Positions 28,620 to 37,527 of a DNA stretch of 64,000 bases are shown here, piece by piece. This DNA comes from Prolixibacteraceae bacterium. GTDB taxonomy: Bacteria > Bacteroidota > Bacteroidia > Bacteroidales > Prolixibacteraceae. The notes beneath the pieces were generated by a model. The model saw only the letters and a program-made list of their open reading frames with translations. It made no database searches and was not told the origin of the DNA. Every line of letters begins with the position of its first letter. The stretch's first letter is position 1. The stretch is from contig JARKOX010000128.1 in the NCBI GenBank assembly GCA_029975525.1, positions 1 through 64,000 of the forward strand, given 5' to 3'. Made by a program: the position numbers and the translations under genes.

Positions 28620-28901
28620 AATTAGAGATTTTTGGTTAATTAATTCTGAAAAGCTTTGAGCCAAACGCCTGTGTAATTCTTATACAAAGTTTATCTAATA
28701 ATCAAGAACTTACTAATAGAATTTTATTGCGATTGCATTACATTTTGACCTGTTTGTTTTATAAAGGAAAAATTCATCGTAACATGTGGTCAAAAAACCA
28801 TTACCTCAGATCAATATTTTTTATAAAAATCCCTTCTTTTAAAAAAGATAAAAAAGTTTCTTATCTGTCCGGATCGCCAAACCCCTGATGGGGCCTGTCT
28901 T

Positions 28902-30011
28902 CTATTTTCCGGAGAGACTTTGATAAACAGCCAGCAGAAAATCGCGGTTGTCGGCCGTCAGATAATCCATCTCCCCTCCCATCCGGCTGAAAGTTTTACA
29001 GTAGCGCAGGTAATAGGCCGGATTGTCCATCGGCGGCTCGCCCGCTTTCTGCCAGTCCCAGTCGGCCTGGGCCAAATCGACCACCAGCATGTAGTGGTGA
29101 TCGATGTGCCTCCCGTGCTGGAGGTGCAGGTTTTGCGCCATCGACAGCGCTTTTTCAAAAATCATGGGCGACATCACCGCCGATCCGATCGACAGGTAAA
29201 CGCCATTTTCGAGGTTGTACACACTCTGGGCAAAGCTGAGGAAATCGTTCAGGGCGACACGTCCCAGGGCAGCGCCGTGGTTCATCGGGTGGTTGTAGAT
29301 GATGTCGTGTCCGATCATCGGGTGACCGGTAAACGGGATTCCCAGCTCGAAAGCACGCGCCTGTGCCGAATATTTTTTGTAGGGATGCGGGATCGACCGG
29401 AAATCGGGTTTCAGGTTAAACTTCCGGATCACTTCGGCCAGGTCGATGGCTGCGGCAGCCCGGGCGTGGTCGGTTTGCATTTTTTCTGCCGCCTCGTGGT
29501 ACAAAGCCGAAACTTCGGGGATATGAAGGCCTTCCTGTGCAATCATTTTCCCCACCGATTCGCCGTATCCCAGCCCCTCGTAAGCTCCCACCACCAGCGC
29601 CAGATTGATGTTGAACCCCGTGTGGTCCCAGATTCCAAACTGTCCCAGGTTGACATTTTCGCGCACATCTTCGCTCGATTTTCCCTGAAAAGCAAACTCC
29701 CAGTCGTGAATAATGCCGGCGCCATTGGTGGCCAGATGGGTCACCCAGCCCTCTTCCAGGAGGGCAATCAACGTGGGCGACATCCCGTTTTTGATGGTGT
29801 GGGCGCCAAATGTGAGCATTACCGGGCGTTCTTCCCGGCGGGCCTGCCTGATCCGCGCAACCGCTTTTTCGATCAGCTTCCACCCGGCTTCCGAAATATT
29901 TTCGGGAAGGCGCGTTAACGGTACGTGGTCCCTTTCAATGCAAATCTTGTTCTTCCGGTCATTCAGTTTTTTGATATCCAGCAGGCTTCTATCCAGTTTT
30001 AAATAAGGCAT
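28902..30011 (-). CDS. Protein of unknown function, possible DHS-like Rossmann fold
   Basis: I do not recognise this 369-residue soluble protein with certainty. Its clearest motif is THLATNGAGIIHDWEFAFQG (about residues 90-110), which resembles the nucleotide-binding strand of deoxyhypusine-synthase-like folds and the N-A-x-x-x-H-D-x-E motif of COG1915-type proteins. The catalytic lysine segment of true deoxyhypusine synthases is not visible. Other conserved-looking stretches are RPVMLTFGAHTIKNGMSPTL, FTGHPMIGHDIIYNHPMNHGAA and LQHGRHIDHHYMLVVDL. The gene follows the PfkB-HAD fusion by 7 bp, so it is very probably in the same operon and acts on the same sugar. Confidence 0.6.
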   Translation of the reverse strand: MPYLKLDRSLLDIKKLNDRKNKICIERDHVPLTRLPENISEAGWKLIEKAVARIRQARREERPVMLTFGAHTIKNGMSPTLIALLEEGWVTHLATNGAGIIHDWEFAFQGKSSEDVRENVNLGQFGIWDHTGFNINLALVVGAYEGLGYGESVGKMIAQEGLHIPEVSALYHEAAEKMQTDHARAAAAIDLAEVIRKFNLKPDFRSIPHPYKKYSAQARAFELGIPFTGHPMIGHDIIYNHPMNHGAALGRVALNDFLSFAQSVYNLENGVYLSIGSAVMSPMIFEKALSMAQNLHLQHGRHIDHHYMLVVDLAQADWDWQKAGEPPMDNPAYYLRYCKTFSRMGGEMDYLTADNRDFLLAVYQSLSGK

Positions 30012-30018
30012 GGCAGGG

Positions 30019-31920
30019 TTATTTAATATTCAACAAGCTGAGCAGCTGCTCCATTTGCGAAAAGTCGGGAATAATCACATCGGCTCCGGCTTTGATCAGG
30101 CGGGTGCGTTTATTTTCATTCAGGCTGAACCGTTTCACCTCATTGCTGGCAATTCCGATTGAAAGTCCGCCCCTTTTGCGGGTTTCGCGTATTTCAACAG
30201 GTCCGTCGCCAAATGTGACCAGCTTGCCGAATGATGATTCGCCAATCGCACTTAAAATGCGGTCGAGGACAATTTTTTTGGCTTCTTTGTTCACATCGCC
30301 CACGGCGCCGTAGATCCGGCCTTCAAAAAGATGGGCATAACCGAGCGCTTCCGCCTCTTTTTTTACATCTTCCTCGTCGGTGCCGCTGGCCAGGTAAAGT
30401 TTTACACCGGCACGGTAAAGCGCCTGGAGGAACGGAACCGCATTTTTAATGGTAAAATCTTCCAGCGACAGTTCCCCTTTCCAGTATTTGTCTTCGCGGA
30501 TGCTCACCATTTGCAGCAACTCGTCGTTGTAAATTTTTTTGTATCCAAATTCGTCGAGCATCTCCTCTTTGGGGATGCAGCTAAATTCGCGGATGATCTC
30601 CAGCAGGCCCTTCATCTGGACCAGCGTCTGGATTCCGGTGGTTTTGTCAATGTATTCATTCACCCGGCCGAGCACTTTCTGGTAGAGCGCTTCGTCGGCA
30701 ACGTGGTATTTCTTTCCCAGCACGGCTTTCACCATCATCGGTCCCATGATCAGCTCCCAGCCTTCGCGCAGGGTGGAGATGGTTCCGTCGTGGTCAAAAA
30801 TGGCATGTTCGATCTGTAGTTTGCCGCTCCAGGGGTTGACCACTTCAATTTCCGTGTCGGGCAGGCAGGAGGCGTGGCGGATATCTTCGGCCAATTCGGG
30901 GGCGTAAACGTAGTCTGGGTCACTGCCAATGGCCAGGATCTCTTCGGGGGTGGCTGTTCCGGTCTGAAAGAGTTTCTGGATGGTTACGCCGGCCACAAAC
31001 GTCCCGATCCGGGCGGCCGTTCCCATGTCGTATCCGGCAGCCAGAGCTGTTGCCGCGCCGGCCAGGTAGCTGTCGCCCGCCCCCACCGTGTCGACCCGCG
31101 AAATGATCATCAGCCCGGGAATATCCGAAATCCCCTTTTCGCTGATAGCGAGCGACCCTTTTTTGCCGCGTGTGATAAACAACGGCTTCTGAAACCGGCG
31201 GTACAACTCTTCGGCGCAGGCGACCACTTCCGAATAGAGCACCACGTCGTCGGGCGCTTTGTCCAACCCGCACAGGCGGGCAGCCTCGGTATCGTTCATC
31301 TTGCGGATGGCGCCCGCAAAAAAATCGTTGTAATGGCGGCTGTCAACGATGAACATTTTCTCCGGAAAACGTTGAATTACCCCCAGCAATTCCTCTCTGA
31401 AATAGCGGGTGTGAATCCCCGACAGCACCTGCTGGTTGATCAGGATCACATCGACCTCCGGAATCTCCCGCACCAGGTTGGCAATAAGCCGGTCAGCGGT
31501 GTTTTCGGAGAGGAGGTTGTAATTGCCGAAATCAATGCGGCTCAGCTCGGCGTCGTCAAGATAAGGTTTTGAGTAGGTGTGCGTACACCACTCCTCTTCC
31601 TGCACCAGCAGGTTATTGGTTTTGATGCCCGTCTGGTTCATGATCCGCACCATTTCGGTACCAAACGGGTCGGTCCCGATCACGCCAAACGCCCGGATAT
31701 CCCCGACTCCCATAGCAGCCAGGTTGTTGGTCACATTCCCGGCGCCTCCCAGCGAGTAGCGTTGCTGGCGGACAGGCCGGGTGGGCAGGTTGGTTTCTAT
31801 TGAAATTTCACTCATCGCTTCATCAATAAACCAATAGGAATCGAGACAAAAATCGCCGACTACCGCAATCTTCACCTGCTGAATAGCCTCCAGGATTTTT
31901 TTGAGTTCTTCTTTTTTCAC
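30019..31920 (-). CDS. Fusion of HldA/RfaE1-like PfkB sugar kinase and HAD phosphatase
   Basis: This 633-residue two-domain protein opens like the kinase half of HldE (VVGDFCLDSYWF, SLGGAGNVTNNLAAMG, FGVIGTDPFG). The PfkB signature DTVGAGDSYLAG is at residues 277-288. From about residue 370 a HAD hydrolase follows: motif I FDHDGTIS at 375, motif II LYLASGTDEED, a lysine in NKEAKKIVLDR and motif IV VTFGDGPVEI. The kinase would phosphorylate a sugar or sugar phosphate and the HAD would remove a phosphate. HldE instead carries a nucleotidyltransferase, so this pairing differs. No signal peptide. It sits between the MFS and unknown genes in the same operon. Confidence 0.88.
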   Translation of the reverse strand: MKKEELKKILEAIQQVKIAVVGDFCLDSYWFIDEAMSEISIETNLPTRPVRQQRYSLGGAGNVTNNLAAMGVGDIRAFGVIGTDPFGTEMVRIMNQTGIKTNNLLVQEEEWCTHTYSKPYLDDAELSRIDFGNYNLLSENTADRLIANLVREIPEVDVILINQQVLSGIHTRYFREELLGVIQRFPEKMFIVDSRHYNDFFAGAIRKMNDTEAARLCGLDKAPDDVVLYSEVVACAEELYRRFQKPLFITRGKKGSLAISEKGISDIPGLMIISRVDTVGAGDSYLAGAATALAAGYDMGTAARIGTFVAGVTIQKLFQTGTATPEEILAIGSDPDYVYAPELAEDIRHASCLPDTEIEVVNPWSGKLQIEHAIFDHDGTISTLREGWELIMGPMMVKAVLGKKYHVADEALYQKVLGRVNEYIDKTTGIQTLVQMKGLLEIIREFSCIPKEEMLDEFGYKKIYNDELLQMVSIREDKYWKGELSLEDFTIKNAVPFLQALYRAGVKLYLASGTDEEDVKKEAEALGYAHLFEGRIYGAVGDVNKEAKKIVLDRILSAIGESSFGKLVTFGDGPVEIRETRKRGGLSIGIASNEVKRFSLNENKRTRLIKAGADVIIPDFSQMEQLLSLLNIK

Positions 31921-32011
31921 ACCTGTAATTTTTAAAAGTTAATCAATGTCAATCTTCTGTCTGTTGAATCTTTTTCAGGCCGGAAACGGGCCGGCAGCCC
32001 GGGAAGTCCGG

Positions 32012-33163
32012 TTAGTTTTTACGCACATAGAGCGATACCCAAAGGATGTAGAGCATGCAGGCGCCCACAACCGACAGGCTGGCAACCGGCCCCACGGTGG
32101 TGCTCACCAGTCCCATCACCAGGGGGATGACAGCGCCACCGGATACGGCCATAATGAGCAGCCCGGAAATTTCATTGGCCCGTTCGGGCATTTTCTCCAG
32201 GGCCAGCGAGAAAATGAGCGGAAACATATTACCGGCGCCCAGTCCGATGAGGAAAATGGCTGCAAACGCAACACCATTCGACGGGGCGAAAAAGATCCCC
32301 ACAATGCCCAGCAGCGCCAGCAAAACGATCAGCAAAAGGAAGAGGCGCGGCTGGATCACATTCAGGATAATAGCTCCCAGAAAGCGGGAGATGGTTTCAC
32401 CGGCAAAGAAAAAGCTGATTCCGATCGCGGCCGTTTCCAGCGGCACGCCATATTTGGCAATCAGTACATTGGCAATATTGGTATTGATCGCCACTTCGGC
32501 CCCCACAATCAGAAAAATCGACAAGGCCATCAGGGCAACAAACCGATTTTTCAGCAAACCGAAACACGAGGCAAAGGAAGCCGGTTTCCGGTCGGGTTTG
32601 GTCTCCGGAATAGGAGTCAACGAAAGCCACAAAGCCGCCAGCAGCGAGGTGATTCCGTAAACGGCAAACACCAGCTTCCAGTTTCCCAGGCGGGCAGCCA
32701 TAAAAGTGGCAAGGAGGGGACCGGAAAAGGAGATAATCGCTTTGACAAACTGCGAGGTGCTCATAAAACTGGCCAGTTTGTCGGACGGGGTGACATCCTG
32801 CAGCAGCGGGTTGGCCGAAACCTGGATAACGGTATTCCCGATTCCCAGCAAAATAAACGAGGCAAACATCATGGCAAACGAGTAGTGAACGAACGGAAGC
32901 CCCAGGCCGATCGCCTGAATGAGCATGCCCACATTCAGCATGTTACGCTTGCCAAATTTATCCTGTAAAACGCCTGCCGGAACCGACAGGACAAAAAACC
33001 ACAGCAGCACCATCATGGGTAAAAACTGGGCGATAAAATCGGTCAGGGCAAAATCTTGTTTGACATATCCGGTGGCCACACCGATGATGTCCACAAATCC
33101 CATCACGATAAATGAAAAAAGTACCGGAAATATCTTCCGTAGATTGATTTTTGGTTGGTTCAT
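32012..33163 (-). CDS. MFS sugar permease, FucP/GlcP-like
   Basis: This 383-residue major facilitator has about twelve helices. FVDIIGVATGYVKQDFALTD in helix 1, VPAGVLQDKFGKRNMLNVG in the helix 2-3 loop, and LLGIGNTVIQVSANPLLQDV resemble the fucose/glucose H+ symporter group. It is shorter than FucP. It lies between the GH38 gene (60 bp upstream) and the kinase-phosphatase fusion (91 bp downstream), so it probably brings in the monosaccharide or oligosaccharide released by the GH38 enzyme. Confidence 0.88.
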   Translation of the reverse strand: MNQPKINLRKIFPVLFSFIVMGFVDIIGVATGYVKQDFALTDFIAQFLPMMVLLWFFVLSVPAGVLQDKFGKRNMLNVGMLIQAIGLGLPFVHYSFAMMFASFILLGIGNTVIQVSANPLLQDVTPSDKLASFMSTSQFVKAIISFSGPLLATFMAARLGNWKLVFAVYGITSLLAALWLSLTPIPETKPDRKPASFASCFGLLKNRFVALMALSIFLIVGAEVAINTNIANVLIAKYGVPLETAAIGISFFFAGETISRFLGAIILNVIQPRLFLLLIVLLALLGIVGIFFAPSNGVAFAAIFLIGLGAGNMFPLIFSLALEKMPERANEISGLLIMAVSGGAVIPLVMGLVSTTVGPVASLSVVGACMLYILWVSLYVRKN

Positions 33164-33223
33164 ACGTATAGATTTTTTTTAGTAATTATCTATTTTTCAG
33201 TTTTTTGCAAGGATTGTTTTAAC

Positions 33224-35791
33224 CTATTCCTCGAGCAGGTTAACCTCTTTGGTTGCTCCTGATTTGGGGTTGATCCGCAACGTTTTGATCTCGAAAGGCG
33301 TAAAGCGGCCCCTCCACTGGCGACCGTTAAATCCAACGTGCAGGGTTGCCGTACCGTCGCGGCCGGCCAGCTCCACACAACGGACGATGAGATCGCTCCC
33401 GCTTTCGGCCTGTTTGACAGCCGTCACAATCACATTGGGCGAATCGACCGAAAGGAAAGAGCCGGATTTGGGCAGCGTTCCGCCATGAATGCCCTGGTAA
33501 ATGGCCAGCGGCGGGGCGCTGAACGCTTCGGCAATCCGCAGAATACCGCTCTCCTGCCAGCTTCCGCGGTGCGGCACCACCATCATCCGGAAGGTTTGGA
33601 TTCCCTGGTCCATCCAGAGGTATTCATTTTTCATATCGAGAACTTTCGGATTGTGGTGGGCAAAAACCGCTGCCCGGGCTACCGAAATCCGCAGGTCGTT
33701 CCCCTGCACGCTGTAACCGTATTTGGCGTCGTTGATAACGGTCAGTCCGAAAACCCCGCTGGTGCGCCGGCCGGTAACATCGATCCAGCGTTGCCCCGGA
33801 TCTTCCTTTCCGTTGGCTTCGCGAACGATAAACCCGTAAGGAGTTTCGTAGGTCGGCACCGGCGCCTCCACATCAACCGGGAAGGAAAATTTCAACATTT
33901 TCAAACGTTCGTGCCAGTCGAGCATCACCCTGGCCTCCAGGTTGCGCGAACCGGCATACAGGGTCCAGTCGATGGTCAGCGTCGAGGCGCCGTAGGTGGT
34001 CATTACCCGCATGGTGGCCCGGAGCGGTCCGTTTTCCAGTATCTTCAGGGTGGCATTTCCGAAAGCGCCAATCTCTTTTGAAAAACGTTGGATGTCGTGG
34101 CTCCAGGTGTCGCTCGGATCATCAATCACAATAGCCCGGCAACCGCTGTTTCCTCCGGCAAAAACCTCTTCTCCGGTCGTTTTGTCTGCCATCCCGAACG
34201 AACCGTCGTAAGAAAAAGTAACTCGGACCAGTTCGTTCTCCAGGCTGTTTTCAGCAGCAGTGGCCGTGACCTGGTGGTGGTAATCGCCACCGTCCCAAAG
34301 CCTGAGCTGCCGGTATCCCATCGCCGGAATTGCCGTTTCCACAACCAGCTTGCGGCGGGTACCGGTTTCCGACGATCCACCGGTCCACTGATGCGGCAGC
34401 GGATCCCCGTTTTCATCATCCACCCGCGAAGTTTTATGGTACTGCGTTCCCCAGTTAAAATCATATTCCACCTGAGCCCGTATATCCCAGGCATGCGGGT
34501 TGAACACCACCAGGTATTGCGAATCGGGATCTTCGGCGGCAATCTGCCACTCCAGCTTCTGAATGGCCAGGTAGGCGGCCTGGTGGGCCACATCCAGGGC
34601 AAACCCGTAACCTTCGCGGGCGGTTTGCGAATGGTCAAAAAGGGAGGTGCCGGCCAGGCTGTCGTGGAACTGGAGAAAGAGCACCCGCTGCCAGGCCGCA
34701 GTCAGCTCCTGCCGGGGATAATGGGCGCCCCACGCCAGGACTCCAAGGGCCGCGACCTTTTCGGCCGTAACCAGCGCAGTTTCTGCCTGCCGGTTTCCTT
34801 TTTTGATCTCCCACTCAGCCGTGTAACATCCTACGGCATGGTGCTGAAGATCGTCTTTGACTACTTCGAGCGACAGGTTTTTATCAGCCCTGATCTCTTC
34901 AAAATAGCGTTCGGGAGTACTGTAGAATACAACCGGAGCGCCTTTTTCTGCCTTTAATGCTTCGATTGACCGGATATTTTCCCGAGTAGCTCCTCCGCCA
35001 TGGTCACCTGCTCCGAAATAGTACATAAAACTCTTCACGGGCTGGTTCTGTACCTGTGCCAAAACCCGCTCCAGGCGATTTCGCACCACGCCGCTGTCGT
35101 TGTAGCTCTGCTGGATGCGGTAAGTCAACACGCGGGTTCCATCGGCGCCTTCCCACCAGAAGAGATCGGCAGGCAGCTCTTTTTCGTGGGGAGCGGGCCG
35201 CATGAAGATGTAGCTCTCCATCCCCTGTTTTTTGAGGATCTGTGGCAAAGTTCCAGCGTGTCCGAAAGAGTCGGGATTGAAAGCGATGAGAGCTTTCCGC
35301 CCAAACAGTTTCTGAAAGGTGAGCTGTCCGTACAACCCCTGTCTGACCAGCGCTTCGCCGCCGGGGATGTTTACGTCGGGCTCCACCCACCAGCCGCCCA
35401 TGAGGCACCAGCGCCCCTCTTCCACCCGTTGGCGGATCTTCTTCATCAGGCCGGGATCATTTTGAGCCACCCAGTGATAAAACTGCGCCGAGCTGCTGAT
35501 AAAACAGAAGTCCGGGGTTTCGTTCATGCGGTCGAGTGCCGACTGAAAAGTGCTGTGTACAATTGAAACCCCCTCGGTCCACGGCCAGAGCCACACCGGG
35601 TCGATATGCGCGTGGCCGATCATGTGAAACCGGAAAGCGGAAGCGTTGGCCGGCCAGGGCGTGGCCTGCCTGAGATCACCGGCCAGCAGTTTCGGGACCG
35701 GGGTGACAGCTAAAAAAGCCGCGCCGGCAGCAGTCTGGCGGATAAAGGTTCGTCTGGAGATCCGGGGGCTGAAATTGGTTTTACGGTTCAT
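33224..35791 (-). CDS. GH38 alpha-mannosidase, Tat-exported
   Basis: This 855-residue GH38 enzyme has the zinc site HMIGHAHIDPVWLWPW, the WWVEPDVNIPGGEALVRQ segment and the nucleophile Asp in FNPDSFGHAGTLPQ. The C-terminal beta domains carry FKIETLRI-like ends. It should cleave alpha-linked mannose with retention. The N-terminus has a twin-arginine signal (SRRTFIRQTAAGAAFLAV), so it is exported folded, presumably with its metal. It is placed between the SIS isomerase (25 bp) and the MFS gene. Related GH38 members can act on other alpha-mannosides, so the exact linkage is open. Confidence 0.92.
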   Translation of the reverse strand: MNRKTNFSPRISRRTFIRQTAAGAAFLAVTPVPKLLAGDLRQATPWPANASAFRFHMIGHAHIDPVWLWPWTEGVSIVHSTFQSALDRMNETPDFCFISSSAQFYHWVAQNDPGLMKKIRQRVEEGRWCLMGGWWVEPDVNIPGGEALVRQGLYGQLTFQKLFGRKALIAFNPDSFGHAGTLPQILKKQGMESYIFMRPAPHEKELPADLFWWEGADGTRVLTYRIQQSYNDSGVVRNRLERVLAQVQNQPVKSFMYYFGAGDHGGGATRENIRSIEALKAEKGAPVVFYSTPERYFEEIRADKNLSLEVVKDDLQHHAVGCYTAEWEIKKGNRQAETALVTAEKVAALGVLAWGAHYPRQELTAAWQRVLFLQFHDSLAGTSLFDHSQTAREGYGFALDVAHQAAYLAIQKLEWQIAAEDPDSQYLVVFNPHAWDIRAQVEYDFNWGTQYHKTSRVDDENGDPLPHQWTGGSSETGTRRKLVVETAIPAMGYRQLRLWDGGDYHHQVTATAAENSLENELVRVTFSYDGSFGMADKTTGEEVFAGGNSGCRAIVIDDPSDTWSHDIQRFSKEIGAFGNATLKILENGPLRATMRVMTTYGASTLTIDWTLYAGSRNLEARVMLDWHERLKMLKFSFPVDVEAPVPTYETPYGFIVREANGKEDPGQRWIDVTGRRTSGVFGLTVINDAKYGYSVQGNDLRISVARAAVFAHHNPKVLDMKNEYLWMDQGIQTFRMMVVPHRGSWQESGILRIAEAFSAPPLAIYQGIHGGTLPKSGSFLSVDSPNVIVTAVKQAESGSDLIVRCVELAGRDGTATLHVGFNGRQWRGRFTPFEIKTLRINPKSGATKEVNLLEE

Positions 35792-35816
35792 AACTGATGG
35801 TTTAGTCGGTTGGTTT

Positions 35817-36473
35817 TTAGGAGGAATGGAGATCGCTGTTTCCGAAGAAATGGGCTTCCACCATCATACAAAGCGCATGATAAACCGGAAGCTGCAACTC
35901 CTGAACCCGCGCTGTTCTTTTCTCCGGAACATTAATCAGGAGGTCGCAGCGGTTTTTCATCTGCCCGCCTGTTTCGCCGGTGAGGCCAATTACCGTGAGA
36001 CCAAAAGCTTTGGCGGCAATGATGGCATCCACCACATTTTGGGAATTACCGGAAGTGCTGAGGGCAATTAAAATATCCCCGGCTTTTCCGTAGCCAGCCA
36101 CCTGCTGGGCAAAGACGAGGCTGGGATCGGTATCGTTGGCCACCGCCGTAACCAGCGCGCTGTGGGCCGCCAGGGAAATGGCCGGCAACCCCTGCTGCAA
36201 TTTCTCCGCCAGGTAGCTGCCCCGTTCGCCGCCGGATTTTATCAACGCCGCTTTCAACGGCTGGCTCAACGGCCGGTGGTGTTCGAATCCTTTCATCAGT
36301 TCACCCACGAGGTGGTCTGCGTCGGAACAGCTCCCGCCGTTGCCGCAAACCAACACTTTTCCTCCCTGTTCATAACAGCGGATCAGGCAACCGGCGGCTT
36401 CCAGCATGACTGCTTCCAGAGGGGCCAGCTGCGGAAATCTGGCTGACAATTCATTTAAAATTGCTGTTTTCAT
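35817..36473 (-). CDS. SIS-domain phosphosugar isomerase, GmhA-like
   Basis: This 218-residue single SIS domain has GKVLVCGNGGSCSDADHLVGELMKGF, which matches the GmhA (sedoheptulose-7-phosphate isomerase) signature. Also present are IALSTSGNSQNVVDAI and TVIGLTGETGG. The ORF track begins at 36647, but that part overlaps the ROK gene; ATG 36473, 10 bp after the ROK stop, gives a GmhA-like length. It should convert a keto-sugar phosphate to an aldo-sugar phosphate. With the HldA-like kinase and HAD domains in the same operon it echoes the heptose pathway. Confidence 0.88.
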   Translation of the reverse strand: MKTAILNELSARFPQLAPLEAVMLEAAGCLIRCYEQGGKVLVCGNGGSCSDADHLVGELMKGFEHHRPLSQPLKAALIKSGGERGSYLAEKLQQGLPAISLAAHSALVTAVANDTDPSLVFAQQVAGYGKAGDILIALSTSGNSQNVVDAIIAAKAFGLTVIGLTGETGGQMKNRCDLLINVPEKRTARVQELQLPVYHALCMMVEAHFFGNSDLHSS

Positions 36474-36483
36474 GTCCGGCGTA

Positions 36484-37473
36484 TTAAAATTTGTTTTCAT
36501 AGACCGCCACGCACAATGCGGCATAATCGCCAATCGAATCGCCCAGCTCGGCGGGTTTGATCTGACACACCTCCCGCGCTGCCGGAATCGCTTCCTGCCG
36601 GAGCACCTCTTCCACAACGGGTTGAAACAATTCCACATTCCGCGCATAAATACTGCCGATGACGATACATTCCGGGTTGAGGATATCGATCAGAACGGAG
36701 AGTCCCCTCCCAAGATATCCGGCTGAAATCCGGATAATTTCGAGGGCTGTCGAGTCGCCGGCACGGGCAGCCAGCGCCACGGCTTTGGCGTCAATTTCCC
36801 CGATTTTATCGGGTGAAGGGCAAAAATCAACCGGCTGGTTCTTTTGCCATTTTGCGGTTATCACCGACCGGGCGAGCTGGGCAATGCCGCCGCCGCTGCA
36901 AAAACCTTCGAACGAGCCGGCTTTTCCAAATCCGACCGGTCCGTCGGGGGCCAGCCGGATATGGCCCACTTCGCCGCCCAGGTCGTTGGTTCCGCTGTAG
37001 AGTTTTCCGCCCAGAATCAGTCCCGAGCCCATTCCGGTGCCGAAAGTGAGAAAGACCATGTTGCGGGTCCCTCTTCCGGCGCCCATCATCCACTCGGCCA
37101 GCGCGCAGGCGTTGGCGTCGTTCTGAAGCGCGGTTTCCACGCCATATTTTTGGCTGAAAATCTCCACAACCGGCACCCCGTCCCACCCCGGAAGGTTAGG
37201 CGGCGAATAGATCATCCCCCGGGCCGAATCGAGCGGTCCGCCACAACTGATGCCAATCCGCATCAGTTTGCTGTTGCCGAACTCTGCCAGCAGCCTGCCG
37301 ATATGCAGGTGAAATTCCGCCAGAATAGCCTGGTATCCCCTTTCAACACGGGTTTCAAAAAACACTTTTCTCCAGATGTGAAAGGACGCATCGCCAATTA
37401 CCACCGCACATTTGGTTCCGCCAATGTCCAGTCCAAGATATATTTCCCGGGGAAGCTCTTTTGCTTTGTTCAT
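36484..37473 (-). CDS. ROK-family sugar kinase lacking the usual zinc cysteines
   Basis: This 329-residue ASKHA-fold kinase has the ATP phosphate loop LGLDIGGTKCAVVIG, the catalytic Asp in LQNDANACALAEW, FGTGMGSGLILGGKLYSG, and GEVGHIRL with the conserved histidine. Where ROK proteins normally carry CxCGxxGCxE the sequence reads GFGKAGSFEGF, so the zinc cysteines are gone. It probably phosphorylates a hexose or N-acetylhexosamine at O6. I start at ATG 37473 because the upstream ATG at 37491 sits nearly on the operator palindrome. It is the first gene after lacI and overlaps nothing. Confidence 0.88.
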   Translation of the reverse strand: MNKAKELPREIYLGLDIGGTKCAVVIGDASFHIWRKVFFETRVERGYQAILAEFHLHIGRLLAEFGNSKLMRIGISCGGPLDSARGMIYSPPNLPGWDGVPVVEIFSQKYGVETALQNDANACALAEWMMGAGRGTRNMVFLTFGTGMGSGLILGGKLYSGTNDLGGEVGHIRLAPDGPVGFGKAGSFEGFCSGGGIAQLARSVITAKWQKNQPVDFCPSPDKIGEIDAKAVALAARAGDSTALEIIRISAGYLGRGLSVLIDILNPECIVIGSIYARNVELFQPVVEEVLRQEAIPAAREVCQIKPAELGDSIGDYAALCVAVYENKF

Positions 37474-37494
37474 ATTAGTTGGTTTATCCATTCA

Positions 37495-37508
37495 CTAAAT
37501 CGATTTAG
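37495..37508. promoter_or_regulatory. LacI-type operator, site 1 (upstream of the ROK gene)
   Basis: CTAAATCGATTTAG is a perfect 14-bp palindrome with a central CG, typical of LacI-family operators. It lies in the short gap between the lacI stop and the ROK start. Closely similar sites precede the DapA-type gene and the second susC. Confidence 0.7.
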
Positions 37509-37527
37509 CCTTGTGAGCAAAAAAAAA

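Noticed and set aside
28920-29918. 332-aa plus-strand ORF opposite the unknown gene 28902-30011
   Set aside because: The minus-strand frame has coherent motifs and operon spacing; this one has none.
31946-32968. 340-aa plus-strand ORF opposite the MFS gene
   Set aside because: It has the His/Gly/Gln-rich composition typical of the antisense of membrane genes and no family features.
35774-35803. GGTTTAG half-site before the GH38 gene as a fourth LacI operator
   Set aside because: Only one half matches and there is no central CG palindrome; the gene is 25 bp after its neighbour and does not need its own operator.
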